In this document: in pieces, positions 9,164 to 17,435 of the stretch
Numbering within the stretch: position 1 is the first letter of the stretch
How the letters are laid out: each line of letters starts with the position of its first letter
Assembly (NCBI GenBank): GCA_052103595.1
Contig: JBQEKC010000001.1
Location: forward strand, 575,427 to 639,426
Reading direction: 5' to 3'
From: CAMEGH01 sp052103595
GTDB lineage: Bacteria; Patescibacteriota; Saccharimonadia; Saccharimonadales; Saccharimonadaceae
DNA length: 64,000 bases
The notes under the pieces: generated by a model
Told to the model about the DNA's origin: nothing
What the model saw: only the letters and a program-made list of their open reading frames with translations
Database searches by the model: none
Translations under genes and position numbers: made by a program

Positions 9164-9489
9164 CGGTTATCGCCACTGCCACCAATTTTGCCGCGCTGCA
9201 AACGACTGGCTAATTTTTCGATGTTTGTCGTAGCGACGTCATCAAGCGAAATGTCAAAATATTCCGCCAAGACTGCGACATGCCACAATACGTCGCCAAG
9301 TTCTTTTTTCATATCGTTTGTATCAAGTGCTGAAAAATCACTCGCTTGATCGCGAACAATCTTTTTTGTTTTTTCGGCAATCTCACCTGCTTCGCCACAG
9401 AGGCCAAGCAATAAGTGAAACACTTCGTCGGGCGCATCCTTTGCGCGGGCGGTGCGCAGGGCTGCCTGCTGATATTCATTCATATTCAT
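9160..9489 (-). CDS. MazG-like nucleotide pyrophosphohydrolase
   Basis: This 109-residue protein belongs to the all-alpha NTP pyrophosphohydrolase (MazG-like) group, which hydrolyses NTPs or dNTPs to monophosphates. The metal-binding E-x-x-E ... E-x-x-D pattern is visible in LCGEAGEIAEKTKK followed by MKKELGDVLWHVA. The start at 9489 is chosen because TACACT (9496-9501) lies six bases upstream. The stop shares a CTAG with the stop of murC on the other strand. Confidence 0.85.
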   Translation of the reverse strand: MNMNEYQQAALRTARAKDAPDEVFHLLLGLCGEAGEIAEKTKKIVRDQASDFSALDTNDMKKELGDVLWHVAVLAEYFDISLDDVATTNIEKLASRLQRGKIGGSGDNR

Positions 9490-9521
9490 ACATTTAGTGT
9501 AGCCCAAACGTGCGTGCAATA

Positions 9522-10163
9522 CTACTGTGGCGAGCGTGCACTCACGCAACCAATTGTGCGTCCATCTTCTAGCCAACGCTGTTCGTACGTTGTTTTGATC
9601 TTATACTCATCTGAGAGATCACTTTCATGTACATCAAAAGAAAGCTCCTGCAGCTGCCACTTTCGGGCAACAAGTTGCTCGAGGCTCCACTGAAAAAATG
9701 CCGAATTATCGTGTTTGAGCAAAAAGATGCCGTCCTTACGAAGAAGTGTTTGGTAGAGTGCCAAAAAGGTCGGGTGCGTTAACCGACGGCCAGCCGAGCG
9801 TTTTTTTGGAAATGGATCAGGAAAGGTAACCCAAATTTGCCCAAGACTGTTATTGTAGAATAACTCTCCCAGCTGATCGGCACGAGTGCGTACAAAAAGG
9901 ACATTCGTCACGCCGCGCTCAAGCGCTTCGTAGGCGCCTTTTTGCAACCGATCGGCCTTGACGTCAATTGCGACAAAGGTTTTTTCAGGATGCCTCGCTG
10001 CGAGCTCGACACTAAACAATCCTGTACCTGCGCCAATCTCCACGCTATCCACTTGACGCGGCGACCATTCATCATATTCAAAACAGTTCGAAGCATTGGC
10101 AAATTTCGCAAACTTATACTTCTTGCGTTTGCGTGCAATAATAAACTGATCTGGGTCGACCAC
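9522..10163 (-). CDS. trmB: tRNA (guanine-N7)-methyltransferase
   Basis: TrmB methylates G46 of tRNAs with SAM. The SAM-binding EIGAGTGLFS, the family signature WVTFPDPFPKKRS, and the C-terminal TTYEQRW that helps bind the target base are all present in the usual spacing. At 213 residues it has normal length. It starts with GTG at 10163, on the last base of the preceding gene, so it is the final gene of a short operon with the two envelope-associated proteins upstream. Confidence 0.93.
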   Translation of the reverse strand: MVDPDQFIIARKRKKYKFAKFANASNCFEYDEWSPRQVDSVEIGAGTGLFSVELAARHPEKTFVAIDVKADRLQKGAYEALERGVTNVLFVRTRADQLGELFYNNSLGQIWVTFPDPFPKKRSAGRRLTHPTFLALYQTLLRKDGIFLLKHDNSAFFQWSLEQLVARKWQLQELSFDVHESDLSDEYKIKTTYEQRWLEDGRTIGCVSARSPQ

Positions 10164-10534
10164 TACTCGCGCTCCACGGTGATACCAAGCGACGCGTCGC
10201 TCAATACCTCAGGTGCATAGGCATTTTTGTATTCTTGCATGTTTTCGCCTTCTTTTTTGCTATACAGATTCGTATAGAGTTCATCAAACGACGTAAAGTC
10301 CTCCTCATCAAGCGTACCGCTTGATGGATCAAAGCCGACAAATGGTTCTGATTGCTGCGCCTGAGAACGCACCGCTTCATAGCTTGGGCGGCTCAAGTCA
10401 AGCTGTGCAGCACCGCTTTGGTTATAAAGTACCAAACTAATCGCCACAAGCACCAGCGAAACAATGATCGAGCCCAACACCATCAACGGGAAAAGTGCCT
10501 TCGGCTGGCGTGTCCATGTAAGTAACTTATGCAT
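10163..10534 (-). CDS. single-pass membrane protein, 123 aa
   Basis: The start at 10534 follows GGAG by seven bases and overlaps the upstream gene by eight bases. A basic N-terminus is followed by one membrane helix (about residues 15-38) and an acidic tail of about 80 residues on the far side (for example TLDEEDFTSFDELY). The family is not recognised. It sits between a secreted protein gene and trmB and is translationally coupled to both. Confidence 0.65.
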   Translation of the reverse strand: MHKLLTWTRQPKALFPLMVLGSIIVSLVLVAISLVLYNQSGAAQLDLSRPSYEAVRSQAQQSEPFVGFDPSSGTLDEEDFTSFDELYTNLYSKKEGENMQEYKNAYAPEVLSDASLGITVERE

Positions 10535-11111
10535 CTTTTTTCTCCGGTTGCTTCTGTGTCTGGGCATCATCTGGATGAAGTTGTGCGTCACGGAATACTT
10601 TAAAAGCAGCATAGTATTCCTTGGCCGCTTTGTCGATTTCTTGCACGCTTTCATGCACCGCTTTTCGGCCTTCACGCACATCTCGAAGCGCAATATAGAA
10701 TGCATGTTGACGTGATTGACAGTCGGATTTTAGTAGACGATTCATCGCAATTTCATACGTATGATATTCGTCGCGAAAGTGCACGAGGGCTTCTTCAAAT
10801 TCTGCCGCTGTCTTAATGAGATCGCCGCCATCGAGCCGGTCGCTAACAATCTTTGCATTCAGACGCGCCATTAATCGGTTCGACATTGTGTCGTAAATTT
10901 GCCCAGCGTTAACACGGTGCAGCCCATCTTGCTCATACACTTTTGAGAGCTTTAGTTTTACGTCCAGGCAGTTCATTTCGATATTCGAATAGATCGTCGC
11001 GTCGCCCGGTTTTAGCTGTCCTTCACCACCTGGCGTTTGGGCGTGCAACACCTGCGACAACAAAACACTTGCTGCCAACATACCAATTGCAACCGAAAAG
11101 AATCGCTTCAT
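10527..11111 (-). CDS. secreted or membrane-anchored helical protein
   Basis: This 194-residue protein begins with MKRFFSVAIGMLAASVLL and a likely signal peptide ending near LHAQ. The mature part is helical and charged, with two cysteines (EMNCLD, KSDCQS) and a basic, glutamine-rich C-terminus. The start at 11111 is supported by CATACT followed by six bases and the ATG. The family is not recognised. It is the first gene of the operon leading to trmB. Confidence 0.65.
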   Translation of the reverse strand: MKRFFSVAIGMLAASVLLSQVLHAQTPGGEGQLKPGDATIYSNIEMNCLDVKLKLSKVYEQDGLHRVNAGQIYDTMSNRLMARLNAKIVSDRLDGGDLIKTAAEFEEALVHFRDEYHTYEIAMNRLLKSDCQSRQHAFYIALRDVREGRKAVHESVQEIDKAAKEYYAAFKVFRDAQLHPDDAQTQKQPEKKDA

Positions 11112-11134
11112 AGTCTTAGTATGCACTACCTCTG

Positions 11135-11938
11135 TTATTTAGTCAAACGCACCGTGTCGTTGATAATCTCAATAAGCCCTTCTCGTTGCAGCCCCTCAAG
11201 CGCAACAGAAAACCGCTGATCCATGCCGTGTTCGTCAAGCAATCGCTGCATCGTTACCTCGCCCGCGGAGAGTTGCCGCACGAGCCGCCCGCGCATTTGC
11301 CGAACACTCCCTTCAAGCGCCGATTGTTTTTTATAGTGCTTGCTTTTTGCCACATTACGCACACCATTTGCTTTCAAATACGTCCCGTAGTCCATCAACG
11401 CCCAGTAAAATTCACGCGGATGCTCTGGCGGAATCGTTGCTCCAAGCAGCGTTCGAATGTGCGTGTCATCTACTTGCGTCTCGTTGGCAAAAAAGTGGTG
11501 AATATACACGGTGCGCACATTTGTTTCAATAAATGGCTCAAGCTGATTGTAGGCATATGTCATAATAGCGCCTGCAGTATTGACACCAACCCCAGGGAGC
11601 GTTTGCAATGCTACTGCTGTCGTTGGCATAACTCCACCATAGCGCTGTTCAACCATGCGCGCTACTTCATGCAAAAACTTCGCTCGGCGATTGTAGCCAA
11701 GCCCATTCCATAACACCAATACATCAGACAAAGACGCTGCTGCGAGCGTCTTTGTATCTGGAAAAGCGGCAATAAATGCCTCAAATTTTGGCATCACGCG
11801 AGCAACCTGCGTTTGTTGCAACATCAGTTCGCTCACAAGAATGTAGTACGCCCTCGTATCCGTTCGCCATGGCATCGGGCGGTAGAGTTCATCGCCTCGC
11901 TGAAGAATATACTCCGTAAAGGCGTGCGGCTCCATCAT
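11135..11938 (-). CDS. MutY-like adenine DNA glycosylase lacking the Fe-S cluster
   Basis: The HhH-GPD superfamily fold is clear: the catalytic-glutamate motif SELMLQQTQV, WNGLGYNRRA, and the helix-hairpin-helix LQTLPGVGVNTAGAI. MutY enzymes remove adenine mispaired with 8-oxoguanine. Two points differ from classical MutY: the protein has no cysteine at all, so it cannot hold the C-terminal 4Fe-4S cluster, and the aspartate of the ILDGNV/VDTNV region is a glutamate here (FIETNVRTV). The C-terminal 60 residues look like a small winged-helix extension instead of the NUDIX-like domain. It is the third gene of an operon after the 72-aa protein and the YtxH protein. Confidence 0.82.
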   Translation of the reverse strand: MMEPHAFTEYILQRGDELYRPMPWRTDTRAYYILVSELMLQQTQVARVMPKFEAFIAAFPDTKTLAAASLSDVLVLWNGLGYNRRAKFLHEVARMVEQRYGGVMPTTAVALQTLPGVGVNTAGAIMTYAYNQLEPFIETNVRTVYIHHFFANETQVDDTHIRTLLGATIPPEHPREFYWALMDYGTYLKANGVRNVAKSKHYKKQSALEGSVRQMRGRLVRQLSAGEVTMQRLLDEHGMDQRFSVALEGLQREGLIEIINDTVRLTK

Positions 11939-11946
11939 TAACTAGC

Positions 11947-12321
11947 TTATTTTAGACGGCTTGCGCTTTGGCCAACGCCACGAGCAGCAGTTGAAGTTGA
12001 TTTCGCCGCCTTGTTAAGGTGACGCTTTGCCTCTGTACCAAGCTTACCCGCTTCTTTGCTGATGTGACCAGCTGACGTACGCGCTTCTTTTGCAAATGCT
12101 GAGGCTTCTTTTGAAACTTCGCCAGCTGCTTTTTTCACCTTTTCGGCGCTCTCGTTGTAGACTTCTTTAGCTTCACCAGCTTTTTTCGCAGCAACTTCTT
12201 TTGCTTCGTTGGCTTTCACCTTCAAGTCTTCGCGAGTTTCTTTGCCACTTTTTGGCGCCATAAGTAGGCCAGCGATATAACCCGCACCTGCAGCGGTAAT
12301 AACAGTAAGTAATTTTTTCAT
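11947..12321 (-). CDS. YtxH-domain protein
   Basis: A short N-terminal hydrophobic segment followed by AGLLMAPKSGKETREDLK is the YtxH signature. The rest is a long Ala/Lys/Glu-rich amphipathic helix with LEA-like repeats (KVKKAAGEVSKEASAFAKEA). YtxH proteins are small, membrane-tethered and often general-stress induced; their biochemical role is unclear. AAAGGAG lies eight bases before ATG 12321. It is cotranscribed with the 72-aa membrane protein and the MutY-like gene. Confidence 0.85.
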   Translation of the reverse strand: MKKLLTVITAAGAGYIAGLLMAPKSGKETREDLKVKANEAKEVAAKKAGEAKEVYNESAEKVKKAAGEVSKEASAFAKEARTSAGHISKEAGKLGTEAKRHLNKAAKSTSTAARGVGQSASRLK

Positions 12322-12345
12322 GTGATTGACTCCTTTAGTGGTTTC

Positions 12346-12564
12346 TTATTTACGAAATGCACGAACAGCGGCTGAAAAGACCGTTGTTGGCGATAGCCAC
12401 GCTGTGACTGCAGCGAGGTTCTGTGTAACTTCTTCTGCTGTGTTAGCAATGCGTCGCAACTTAGCGAGCACCACGACCGCTAGCACCAAAAGTGCCAGAA
12501 TCACGACAGAAAGCAGCACAACAACTACTGTTAATAGAATGATTGCTATTTCTACTGGACTCAT
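12346..12564 (-). CDS. small single-pass membrane protein, 72 aa
   Basis: One long hydrophobic helix (residues about 5-33) is followed by a short amphipathic region (RRIANTAEEVTQNLAAV). It resembles the small DUF948-like proteins that accompany YtxH genes, but the match is by layout only. AAGGAG lies six bases before the ATG and a TAAAAT box lies upstream. It is the first gene of the operon with YtxH and the MutY-like glycosylase. Confidence 0.65.
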   Translation of the reverse strand: MSPVEIAIILLTVVVVLLSVVILALLVLAVVVLAKLRRIANTAEEVTQNLAAVTAWLSPTTVFSAAVRAFRK

Positions 12565-12606
12565 GTGTTTCTCCTTACTCTTCTATTTTACCACGACTGC
12601 TCGTTG

Positions 12607-14355
12607 CTACAAGCCGAGCTCTTTGCGCTGTACATCATCCACAAACCCGGGTGAGTTCATCATTACATCAACACCACTGCCGTTTTTTGGAAACGCGATG
12701 ACTTCGCGGATGTTTCGTTCGCCGAGCAGTTCCATAATGATGCGATCGACCCCGAAGGCACAGCCCGCGTGTGGCGGCGCACCATATTTGAAGGCGTTAA
12801 TCATAGCGCCAAATTTGTCTTCGACGTAGGCTTTGTCAAACCCAAGCACGCTAAATACTTCGTAGAGCGTATCGGGGTTGTGGTTTCGCACGCCACCGCT
12901 ACAAATTTCGTAGCCGTTCATGACCATGTCGTATTGGTCGGCCACGATTGCTAGTTTTTCGGCGTCGGTTGTAGCAGCGCGCACCGCGTCGATCCCGCCC
13001 TTTGGCATACTAAACGGATTGTGGCCAAAATCAAGCTGACGCGTTGATTCGTTCCATTCGTAAAACGGAAAATCAACAATCCAGCAAAAGGCAATTTTGT
13101 TTGGATCTTTAAGGTCGAACTGTTCGGCAAATTCGCTACGTAAACGACCCAGTACTTTGTTAACTGTTTCGCGGGTGTCGGCGCCAAAGAAGATCGTGTC
13201 GCCATCGCTCGCGCCCATCGTTTGTTGAATCGCAGTCAGTTCTGCTTCGCTCAAAAACTTCGCGATAGGCGATTTTGCTTCCCCGTTTTCGTACGAGATG
13301 TACGCCAAACCGCCCGCGCCTTCGCTTTTGGCGATATCGGTAAATTTGTCGATTTGCTTGCGGCTGAGCGACGCGCCATTTTTAACGCAAATTGCCTTCA
13401 CGCACGCCGCGTTTTTGAAGACGCCAAATTCGGTGTCTTTGAGCACTTCACTCAATTCCACCAGCTTCATATCGAAGCGCAAATCTGGCTTGTCAGAGCC
13501 GTACGTTTCCATCGCTTCGCTGTACGGAATGCGCGGAATGTCTTCAAACAATAATTCTTTTTCGGCAAATTCAGTAGCGAGCTGCTTCATGAGCGGGTCA
13601 AACATCTGGCGAACCGTTTCGCCATCATCCACAAAACTCATTTCGGTATCGAGCTGGTAAAATTCGCCGTACAAACGATCGGCGCGCGGGTCTTCATCGC
13701 GAAAACACGCCGCCAGCTGGTAGTAGCGCGACACGCCACCCACCATCAACAACTGCTTAAACTGCTGCGGCGCTTGTGGCAACGCGTAAAATTTGTCTTC
13801 GTGCAAGCGTGATGGAATCAAAAAGTCGCGGGCGCCTTCTGGGCTAGAATTTGCCAAAATCGGCGTGGCAACTTCGGTAAATTCGTTTTGCTCCATGTAG
13901 TTGCGAATTACGGCAAATAGTTCAGCGCGCTTTTGCAACATGGTTTGCATTTTTGGCCGGCGCAAATCAAGGTAGCGGTATTTTAGGCGCAATTCTTCGT
14001 TGGCTTGCTGATCGGCAAATGGCTGAATTGGCAGCGTCTCTGCGCGGTTCAAAATCGTTAAGTGTTCAACAACGATTTCAATCGAGCCACTGGCAATATT
14101 TGGATTCTTCAAACCTTCGCCACGCTCATTCACAACACCTTCCGCCTGGATGACAAATTCATCACGCAAACTTTCGGCCGTGCTAAACATAGCGGCATTA
14201 TCTGGGTGCATCACCAGCTGCACGAGACCTTTATGGTCACGCAAATCAACAAAAATAAGCCCACCGTGGTCGCGGCGAGAGTGCACCCAGCCAGCCACGG
14301 TGATTGTTTGGCCAACTAACTGCGGCGTTTCATTAGAGATATATCGTTTCTTCAT
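12607..14355 (-). CDS. aspS: aspartyl-tRNA synthetase
   Basis: AspRS charges tRNA-Asp (and, in organisms with GatCAB, often tRNA-Asn). The N-terminal OB-fold anticodon domain (VAGWVHSRRDHGGLIFVDLRD), class II motif 2 (YQLAACFRDEDPRADR), the flipping-loop region ASDGDTIFFGAD of the bacterial insertion domain, and motif 3 (GCAFGVDRIIMELLG) are present. Its 582 residues are typical of the bacterial type. A TATAAT box (14363-14368) ends seven bases before the ATG, and a perfect palindrome covers both (see 14353-14375). Confidence 0.96.
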   Translation of the reverse strand: MKKRYISNETPQLVGQTITVAGWVHSRRDHGGLIFVDLRDHKGLVQLVMHPDNAAMFSTAESLRDEFVIQAEGVVNERGEGLKNPNIASGSIEIVVEHLTILNRAETLPIQPFADQQANEELRLKYRYLDLRRPKMQTMLQKRAELFAVIRNYMEQNEFTEVATPILANSSPEGARDFLIPSRLHEDKFYALPQAPQQFKQLLMVGGVSRYYQLAACFRDEDPRADRLYGEFYQLDTEMSFVDDGETVRQMFDPLMKQLATEFAEKELLFEDIPRIPYSEAMETYGSDKPDLRFDMKLVELSEVLKDTEFGVFKNAACVKAICVKNGASLSRKQIDKFTDIAKSEGAGGLAYISYENGEAKSPIAKFLSEAELTAIQQTMGASDGDTIFFGADTRETVNKVLGRLRSEFAEQFDLKDPNKIAFCWIVDFPFYEWNESTRQLDFGHNPFSMPKGGIDAVRAATTDAEKLAIVADQYDMVMNGYEICSGGVRNHNPDTLYEVFSVLGFDKAYVEDKFGAMINAFKYGAPPHAGCAFGVDRIIMELLGERNIREVIAFPKNGSGVDVMMNSPGFVDDVQRKELGL

Positions 14356-14375
14356 CTGTTAAATTATAACAGATG
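14353..14375 (-). promoter_or_regulatory. palindrome over the aspS -10 box and start codon
   Basis: CATCTGTTA and TAACAGATG form a perfect nine-base inverted repeat around AATTA. The repeat includes the aspS start codon and encloses the TATAAT -10 box. With a leaderless transcript only one arm would be transcribed, so this is more likely a DNA operator than an RNA hairpin. Confidence 0.5.
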
Positions 14376-14385
14376 GTGCGAGTTT

Positions 14386-15405
14386 TTACACATCGTGATG
14401 TTTGTTGGGTTGATTATTGCCTTTTGGATTACGAGCCGCCACGGCGCGCAGATCTTCGTGCGCATCAAACTCATCCATAATTTTGCGACCCAGCAACGCT
14501 TCGAGCACATCTTCAAGCGTAATAACGCCAACTGTTTCGCGATATTCGTTCACCACGACAAACAACAAATGGTGCGTTTTTAGGAACGCTGCCAACGCGT
14601 GCTGCAGTGTTTGCGTATCCTTAATATAGTAGACGGGCGTTTTCATGAGCATGCTGGCACGCGCCGACTCTTTTGTTTTGAGCGAAATCAAATCGCGAAG
14701 ATGCAACACACCCACTACATGGTCGACATCACCATCAATTACCGGAAATCGACTGTGGCCGGTTTTATGCAATTCGTCGAGTATGAGCGGACCAAGTAGC
14801 TCATCTTTTTCCACAGTGTCGATGACGGTGCGTGGCGTCATGCCATCTGCCACAACCCGCTCGCCAAACGCCAATCCGCTCGCCAAAAGCTGTTTTTCTT
14901 CTTTCGTCAGAAGGCGACCGCTCTGCTCGATAAGGTGTGTCAATTCTTCCCGAGAATCAAGCGTCACCACCGCTCCTTGCGTTTGTCCAGACGCTACCCC
15001 GCGTAAAAAGGCTAGTCGACCACCGTAGGTAGCCGCTATTGCAAGCAGTTTTGATTCATAGCGATCATACAGTCGCTGCCCCCATCGGTGAATAAAAGGA
15101 AGGTTAGCAATTGCCACATATTCCAGCACGCCTACGACTGCCACGATAATACCAATCGACCATCCGAGCGAGGCAACCAGCAGCAACACCACCGCCACTA
15201 CCAGCAAGCCTGAGCAAATCCGTAGCCAGGCCGCGATATCTTCATAGTGTGCCTCGCGTAACACCTCTTGCTCAACGCCATGCTCACCTTTTTTGCGCCG
15301 AGCAAGCTCAAACTCACTTAGACGACTACGCCGTGGGTGAATACTCGTCATCAACACGAGCAAACTATACGCAAGCACTGCCAAACAAAAGAGGGAAAGT
15401 TCCAT
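14386..15405 (-). CDS. CBS-pair membrane protein of the CNNM/CorC (HlyC-like) family
   Basis: The protein (339 aa) has an N-terminal membrane region (helices near residues 3-20, 62-82 and 86-106) and a cytosolic pair of CBS domains (GMTPRTVIDTVEKDELL ... FPVIDGDVDHVVGVLHLRD, then VVVNEYRETVGVITLEDVLE). This order is that of CNNM/CorC proteins, linked to Mg2+ or Co2+ homeostasis; the C-terminal CorC-HlyC domain is absent. TATCAT (15412-15417) lies six bases before ATG 15405. It is divergent from the DsbA-like gene. Confidence 0.82.
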   Translation of the reverse strand: MELSLFCLAVLAYSLLVLMTSIHPRRSRLSEFELARRKKGEHGVEQEVLREAHYEDIAAWLRICSGLLVVAVVLLLVASLGWSIGIIVAVVGVLEYVAIANLPFIHRWGQRLYDRYESKLLAIAATYGGRLAFLRGVASGQTQGAVVTLDSREELTHLIEQSGRLLTKEEKQLLASGLAFGERVVADGMTPRTVIDTVEKDELLGPLILDELHKTGHSRFPVIDGDVDHVVGVLHLRDLISLKTKESARASMLMKTPVYYIKDTQTLQHALAAFLKTHHLLFVVVNEYRETVGVITLEDVLEALLGRKIMDEFDAHEDLRAVAARNPKGNNQPNKHHDV

Positions 15406-15426
15406 GCCTCTATGATACCACTTATG

Positions 15427-15455
15427 TTGTCTCTTACCGGTATTTTTACTATAAT
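15427..15455 (+). promoter_or_regulatory. promoter of the DsbA-like gene
   Basis: TTGTCT (15427-15432), a 17-base spacer and TATAAT (15450-15455) precede AAAGGAG and ATG 15484. Unlike many genes here, this one has a leader with a ribosome site. Confidence 0.7.
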
Positions 15456-15483
15456 AGAAAGATAACCAAAGGAGAGTAAACAG

Positions 15484-16167
15484 ATGGACAAACGAGCATG
15501 GATTCTGTTCGGTGCGGCAACAGTAGCGATACTAGCAGGACTAGTTTTTTTCTCACGACAAGAAAAACTCGATCTCAGTAACGTTGATGCAACAAAAATA
15601 ATCACCGAAGATAAGGTGGAAGAAACCGGATCAGGCCTTCCCGATAACATTATCGGTAATAAAGGTAGCAAAGTTGTGTTGGTTGAATACGGCGATTATT
15701 CATGCGATGGTTGCGCCGCACTCGATGGACGCCTGAAACCAGTTGTTGATGAATTTAAAGATGACATTGCTTTTGTGTACCGCCACTTCCCAATTACCAG
15801 CATTCACCCAAATTCCTTGCTGGCATCTACCTACGTTGAAGCAGCCGGCTTCCAAGGAAAATACTGGCAGCTCCACGAAACATTGTTCAAAAATTACGAC
15901 TCATGGCGCTGGCTCGGCACTGATTCTCGCGACCAAAAGCTCCAAGAATACGCTCAAAGTGTTGGCCTTGATATGGACAAACTCAAAGAAGATCTTGGCG
16001 ATCAACGTATTAAAAAGAAAGTTGATTTTGACCAACAACTTGGTAAAAGTATTGGCGTCAACGCTACACCAACACTCTTCCTGAACGGCGAAAAGCTTGG
16101 CGATGAAGTGAGCGACATGGCAAAAATGCGCGAAACACTTGAAAAAGCCATTAAAGACGCAAAGTAA
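15484..16167 (+). CDS. DsbA-like membrane-anchored thiol oxidoreductase
   Basis: An N-terminal anchor helix (residues about 5-23) leads to a DsbA/thioredoxin-4-type domain facing outside. The active site is CDGC in YGDYSCDGCAALDGR, followed by the helical insert and the cis-proline loop VNATPTLFLNGEKL. Such proteins introduce or shuffle disulfides in exported proteins. Possible clients in this window are the secreted cysteine-containing proteins at 3425 and 10527. The gene has its own promoter and a strong shared terminator at 16195-16225. Confidence 0.92.
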   Translation: MDKRAWILFGAATVAILAGLVFFSRQEKLDLSNVDATKIITEDKVEETGSGLPDNIIGNKGSKVVLVEYGDYSCDGCAALDGRLKPVVDEFKDDIAFVYRHFPITSIHPNSLLASTYVEAAGFQGKYWQLHETLFKNYDSWRWLGTDSRDQKLQEYAQSVGLDMDKLKEDLGDQRIKKKVDFDQQLGKSIGVNATPTLFLNGEKLGDEVSDMAKMRETLEKAIKDAK

Positions 16168-16194
16168 TAGTTCGCTTCAATTGCGAGACATTAA

Positions 16195-16225
16195 AAAATA
16201 CCCCTTCGTTCTGAAGGGGTATTTT
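16195..16225. terminator. bidirectional intrinsic terminator
   Basis: AAAATACCCCTTC and GAAGGGGTATTTT form a perfect 13-base stem with a GTTCT loop. A and T runs within the stem give a U tract in both directions. It serves the DsbA-like gene on the plus strand and the 30-aa gene on the minus strand. Confidence 0.9.
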
Positions 16226-16242
16226 GCCGCCCACACCCACCG

Positions 16243-16335
16243 TTATTGTGCAATATAGCTTTGCCAGTCGGCAGGGACTACATCGACTGCAATCTTTTTG
16301 CATCGACTTGATACAAATTCGATAGCAATTGGCAT
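16243..16335 (-). CDS. 30-residue peptide gene
   Basis: ATG 16335 is preceded by AAGGAG with an eight-base spacer; the frame encodes 30 residues beginning MPIAIEFVSSRCKKIAVDVV and ending in IAQ. It has one Cys, one Trp and one Tyr and no membrane segment. A consensus promoter (16426-16454) lies upstream with a leader of about 84 bases, and the 16195-16225 terminator follows 18 bases after the stop. The complete set of signals argues that this is a real transcription unit. The function is unknown. Confidence 0.65.
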   Translation of the reverse strand: MPIAIEFVSSRCKKIAVDVVPADWQSYIAQ

Positions 16336-16425
16336 ATTTCCATCTCCTTATTCTGTGTATCTCCCGCGCGGTCGACCTTTTATTTCTTGACAGATTTTGT
16401 GTGTTTGGCGCGGAACACATCAACC

Positions 16426-16454
16426 ATAGTAACAATAAGTTGCAAGAGTGTCAA
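16426..16454 (-). promoter_or_regulatory. consensus promoter of the 30-aa gene
   Basis: On the minus strand a perfect TTGACA is followed by a 17-base spacer and TACTAT. It is one of the best sigma-70-type promoters in the window and points only to the small gene at 16335. Confidence 0.75.
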
Positions 16455-16477
16455 TAAGTTTGTGTAGATGCTTATGC

Positions 16478-17416
16478 TTAGAGTAGTCGAAGCTTTCGCA
16501 CCAGTAGTACAAGCAAGAGCATCACAATTGCTGTGAAGCCAACAATTGCTCCGTAGGCCCACGGTTCGTGCTCGAGCGGCAGCGCCACATTCATGCCATA
16601 CATCCCGTAAAAAACATTCGGCACCGTTACGAGGAGTGTCACGATTGTTAGCAGTTTCATGCGCTGGTTGAGCGTATTGTTCGAGATGGTTGAGTACACT
16701 GTTTGTAAGCTTGCAACTGTTTGTTCGGCCGACGTTACATTGGCGCGGAGCTGGCGAATATGCAACATCACGTCCTCAAGTGCTTCGATATGTTTTGACG
16801 ATAGTTTATCGTAGCGATTTTCGTGCAAACGTTCAGCCACCGATAGTAATGCGGTAAGGTTATAGAAAAATAGTGCCATATTTTCTTCAATCGTAATAAA
16901 GCGAAGAAAATCATCGTTGGTTGCCTCGTGGTGACGAAGGCGATGTTTAATCGTCCCTACCGTTTCCGTTGTTTCATGCACCAGTTGTTCGTAATCTGCA
17001 ACAACAGCTGCCAGAGTATACAGGAGCGGCATGGTTGTGTCTGCCATATCCATGTGGGCTTTTTTCTGGGCAGCTTGGTTTGGCTGGTGGAGCTTTGTCT
17101 GCGAAAGGGTGATATATTGCTCACGCCCGGCAATCGCCAAAAAAGGCGCAGTTTTTACCTCACCCTGCTTCGTCCTCCACGCAACACGCAAAAACATATA
17201 AACGTTTTTATCTTCGTCATATTCAATACGCGGGAGTTCATTTTTATCAAAGATATCTCGAACAATATTACCATCAAGCCCGTGGCGTTCAACCGTTTCA
17301 TCCACTTCAGCTTCGGTCACTTCTGCACCGTGCAGCCATACGCCACGCAGCGTCGAAGGACGGGGAATTTTATCGAAATAGTCGCCCGATGAACGACGCG
17401 CATGATAGCTTAACAT
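16478..17416 (-). CDS. CorA-type divalent metal channel (first copy)
   Basis: This 312-residue protein has the CorA layout: an N-terminal cytosolic domain, a long alpha-helical stalk, then two C-terminal membrane helices with the Mg2+-selective GMN loop (YGMYGMNVALPLEHEP). It forms pentameric Mg2+/Co2+ channels. ATG 17416 is preferred to a longer upstream frame because TACAAT lies nine bases before it. It is the last gene of the corA-yihY-corA cluster; the two CorA copies are clearly diverged. Confidence 0.9.
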   Translation of the reverse strand: MLSYHARRSSGDYFDKIPRPSTLRGVWLHGAEVTEAEVDETVERHGLDGNIVRDIFDKNELPRIEYDEDKNVYMFLRVAWRTKQGEVKTAPFLAIAGREQYITLSQTKLHQPNQAAQKKAHMDMADTTMPLLYTLAAVVADYEQLVHETTETVGTIKHRLRHHEATNDDFLRFITIEENMALFFYNLTALLSVAERLHENRYDKLSSKHIEALEDVMLHIRQLRANVTSAEQTVASLQTVYSTISNNTLNQRMKLLTIVTLLVTVPNVFYGMYGMNVALPLEHEPWAYGAIVGFTAIVMLLLVLLVRKLRLL

Positions 17417-17435
17417 AGTATCTGTATTGTAGCAC

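Noticed and set aside
16380..16424. 15-codon frame MVDVFRAKHTKSVKK upstream of the 30-aa gene
   Set aside because: Its ATG overlaps the TACTAT -10 box, so it would not be transcribed from that promoter.
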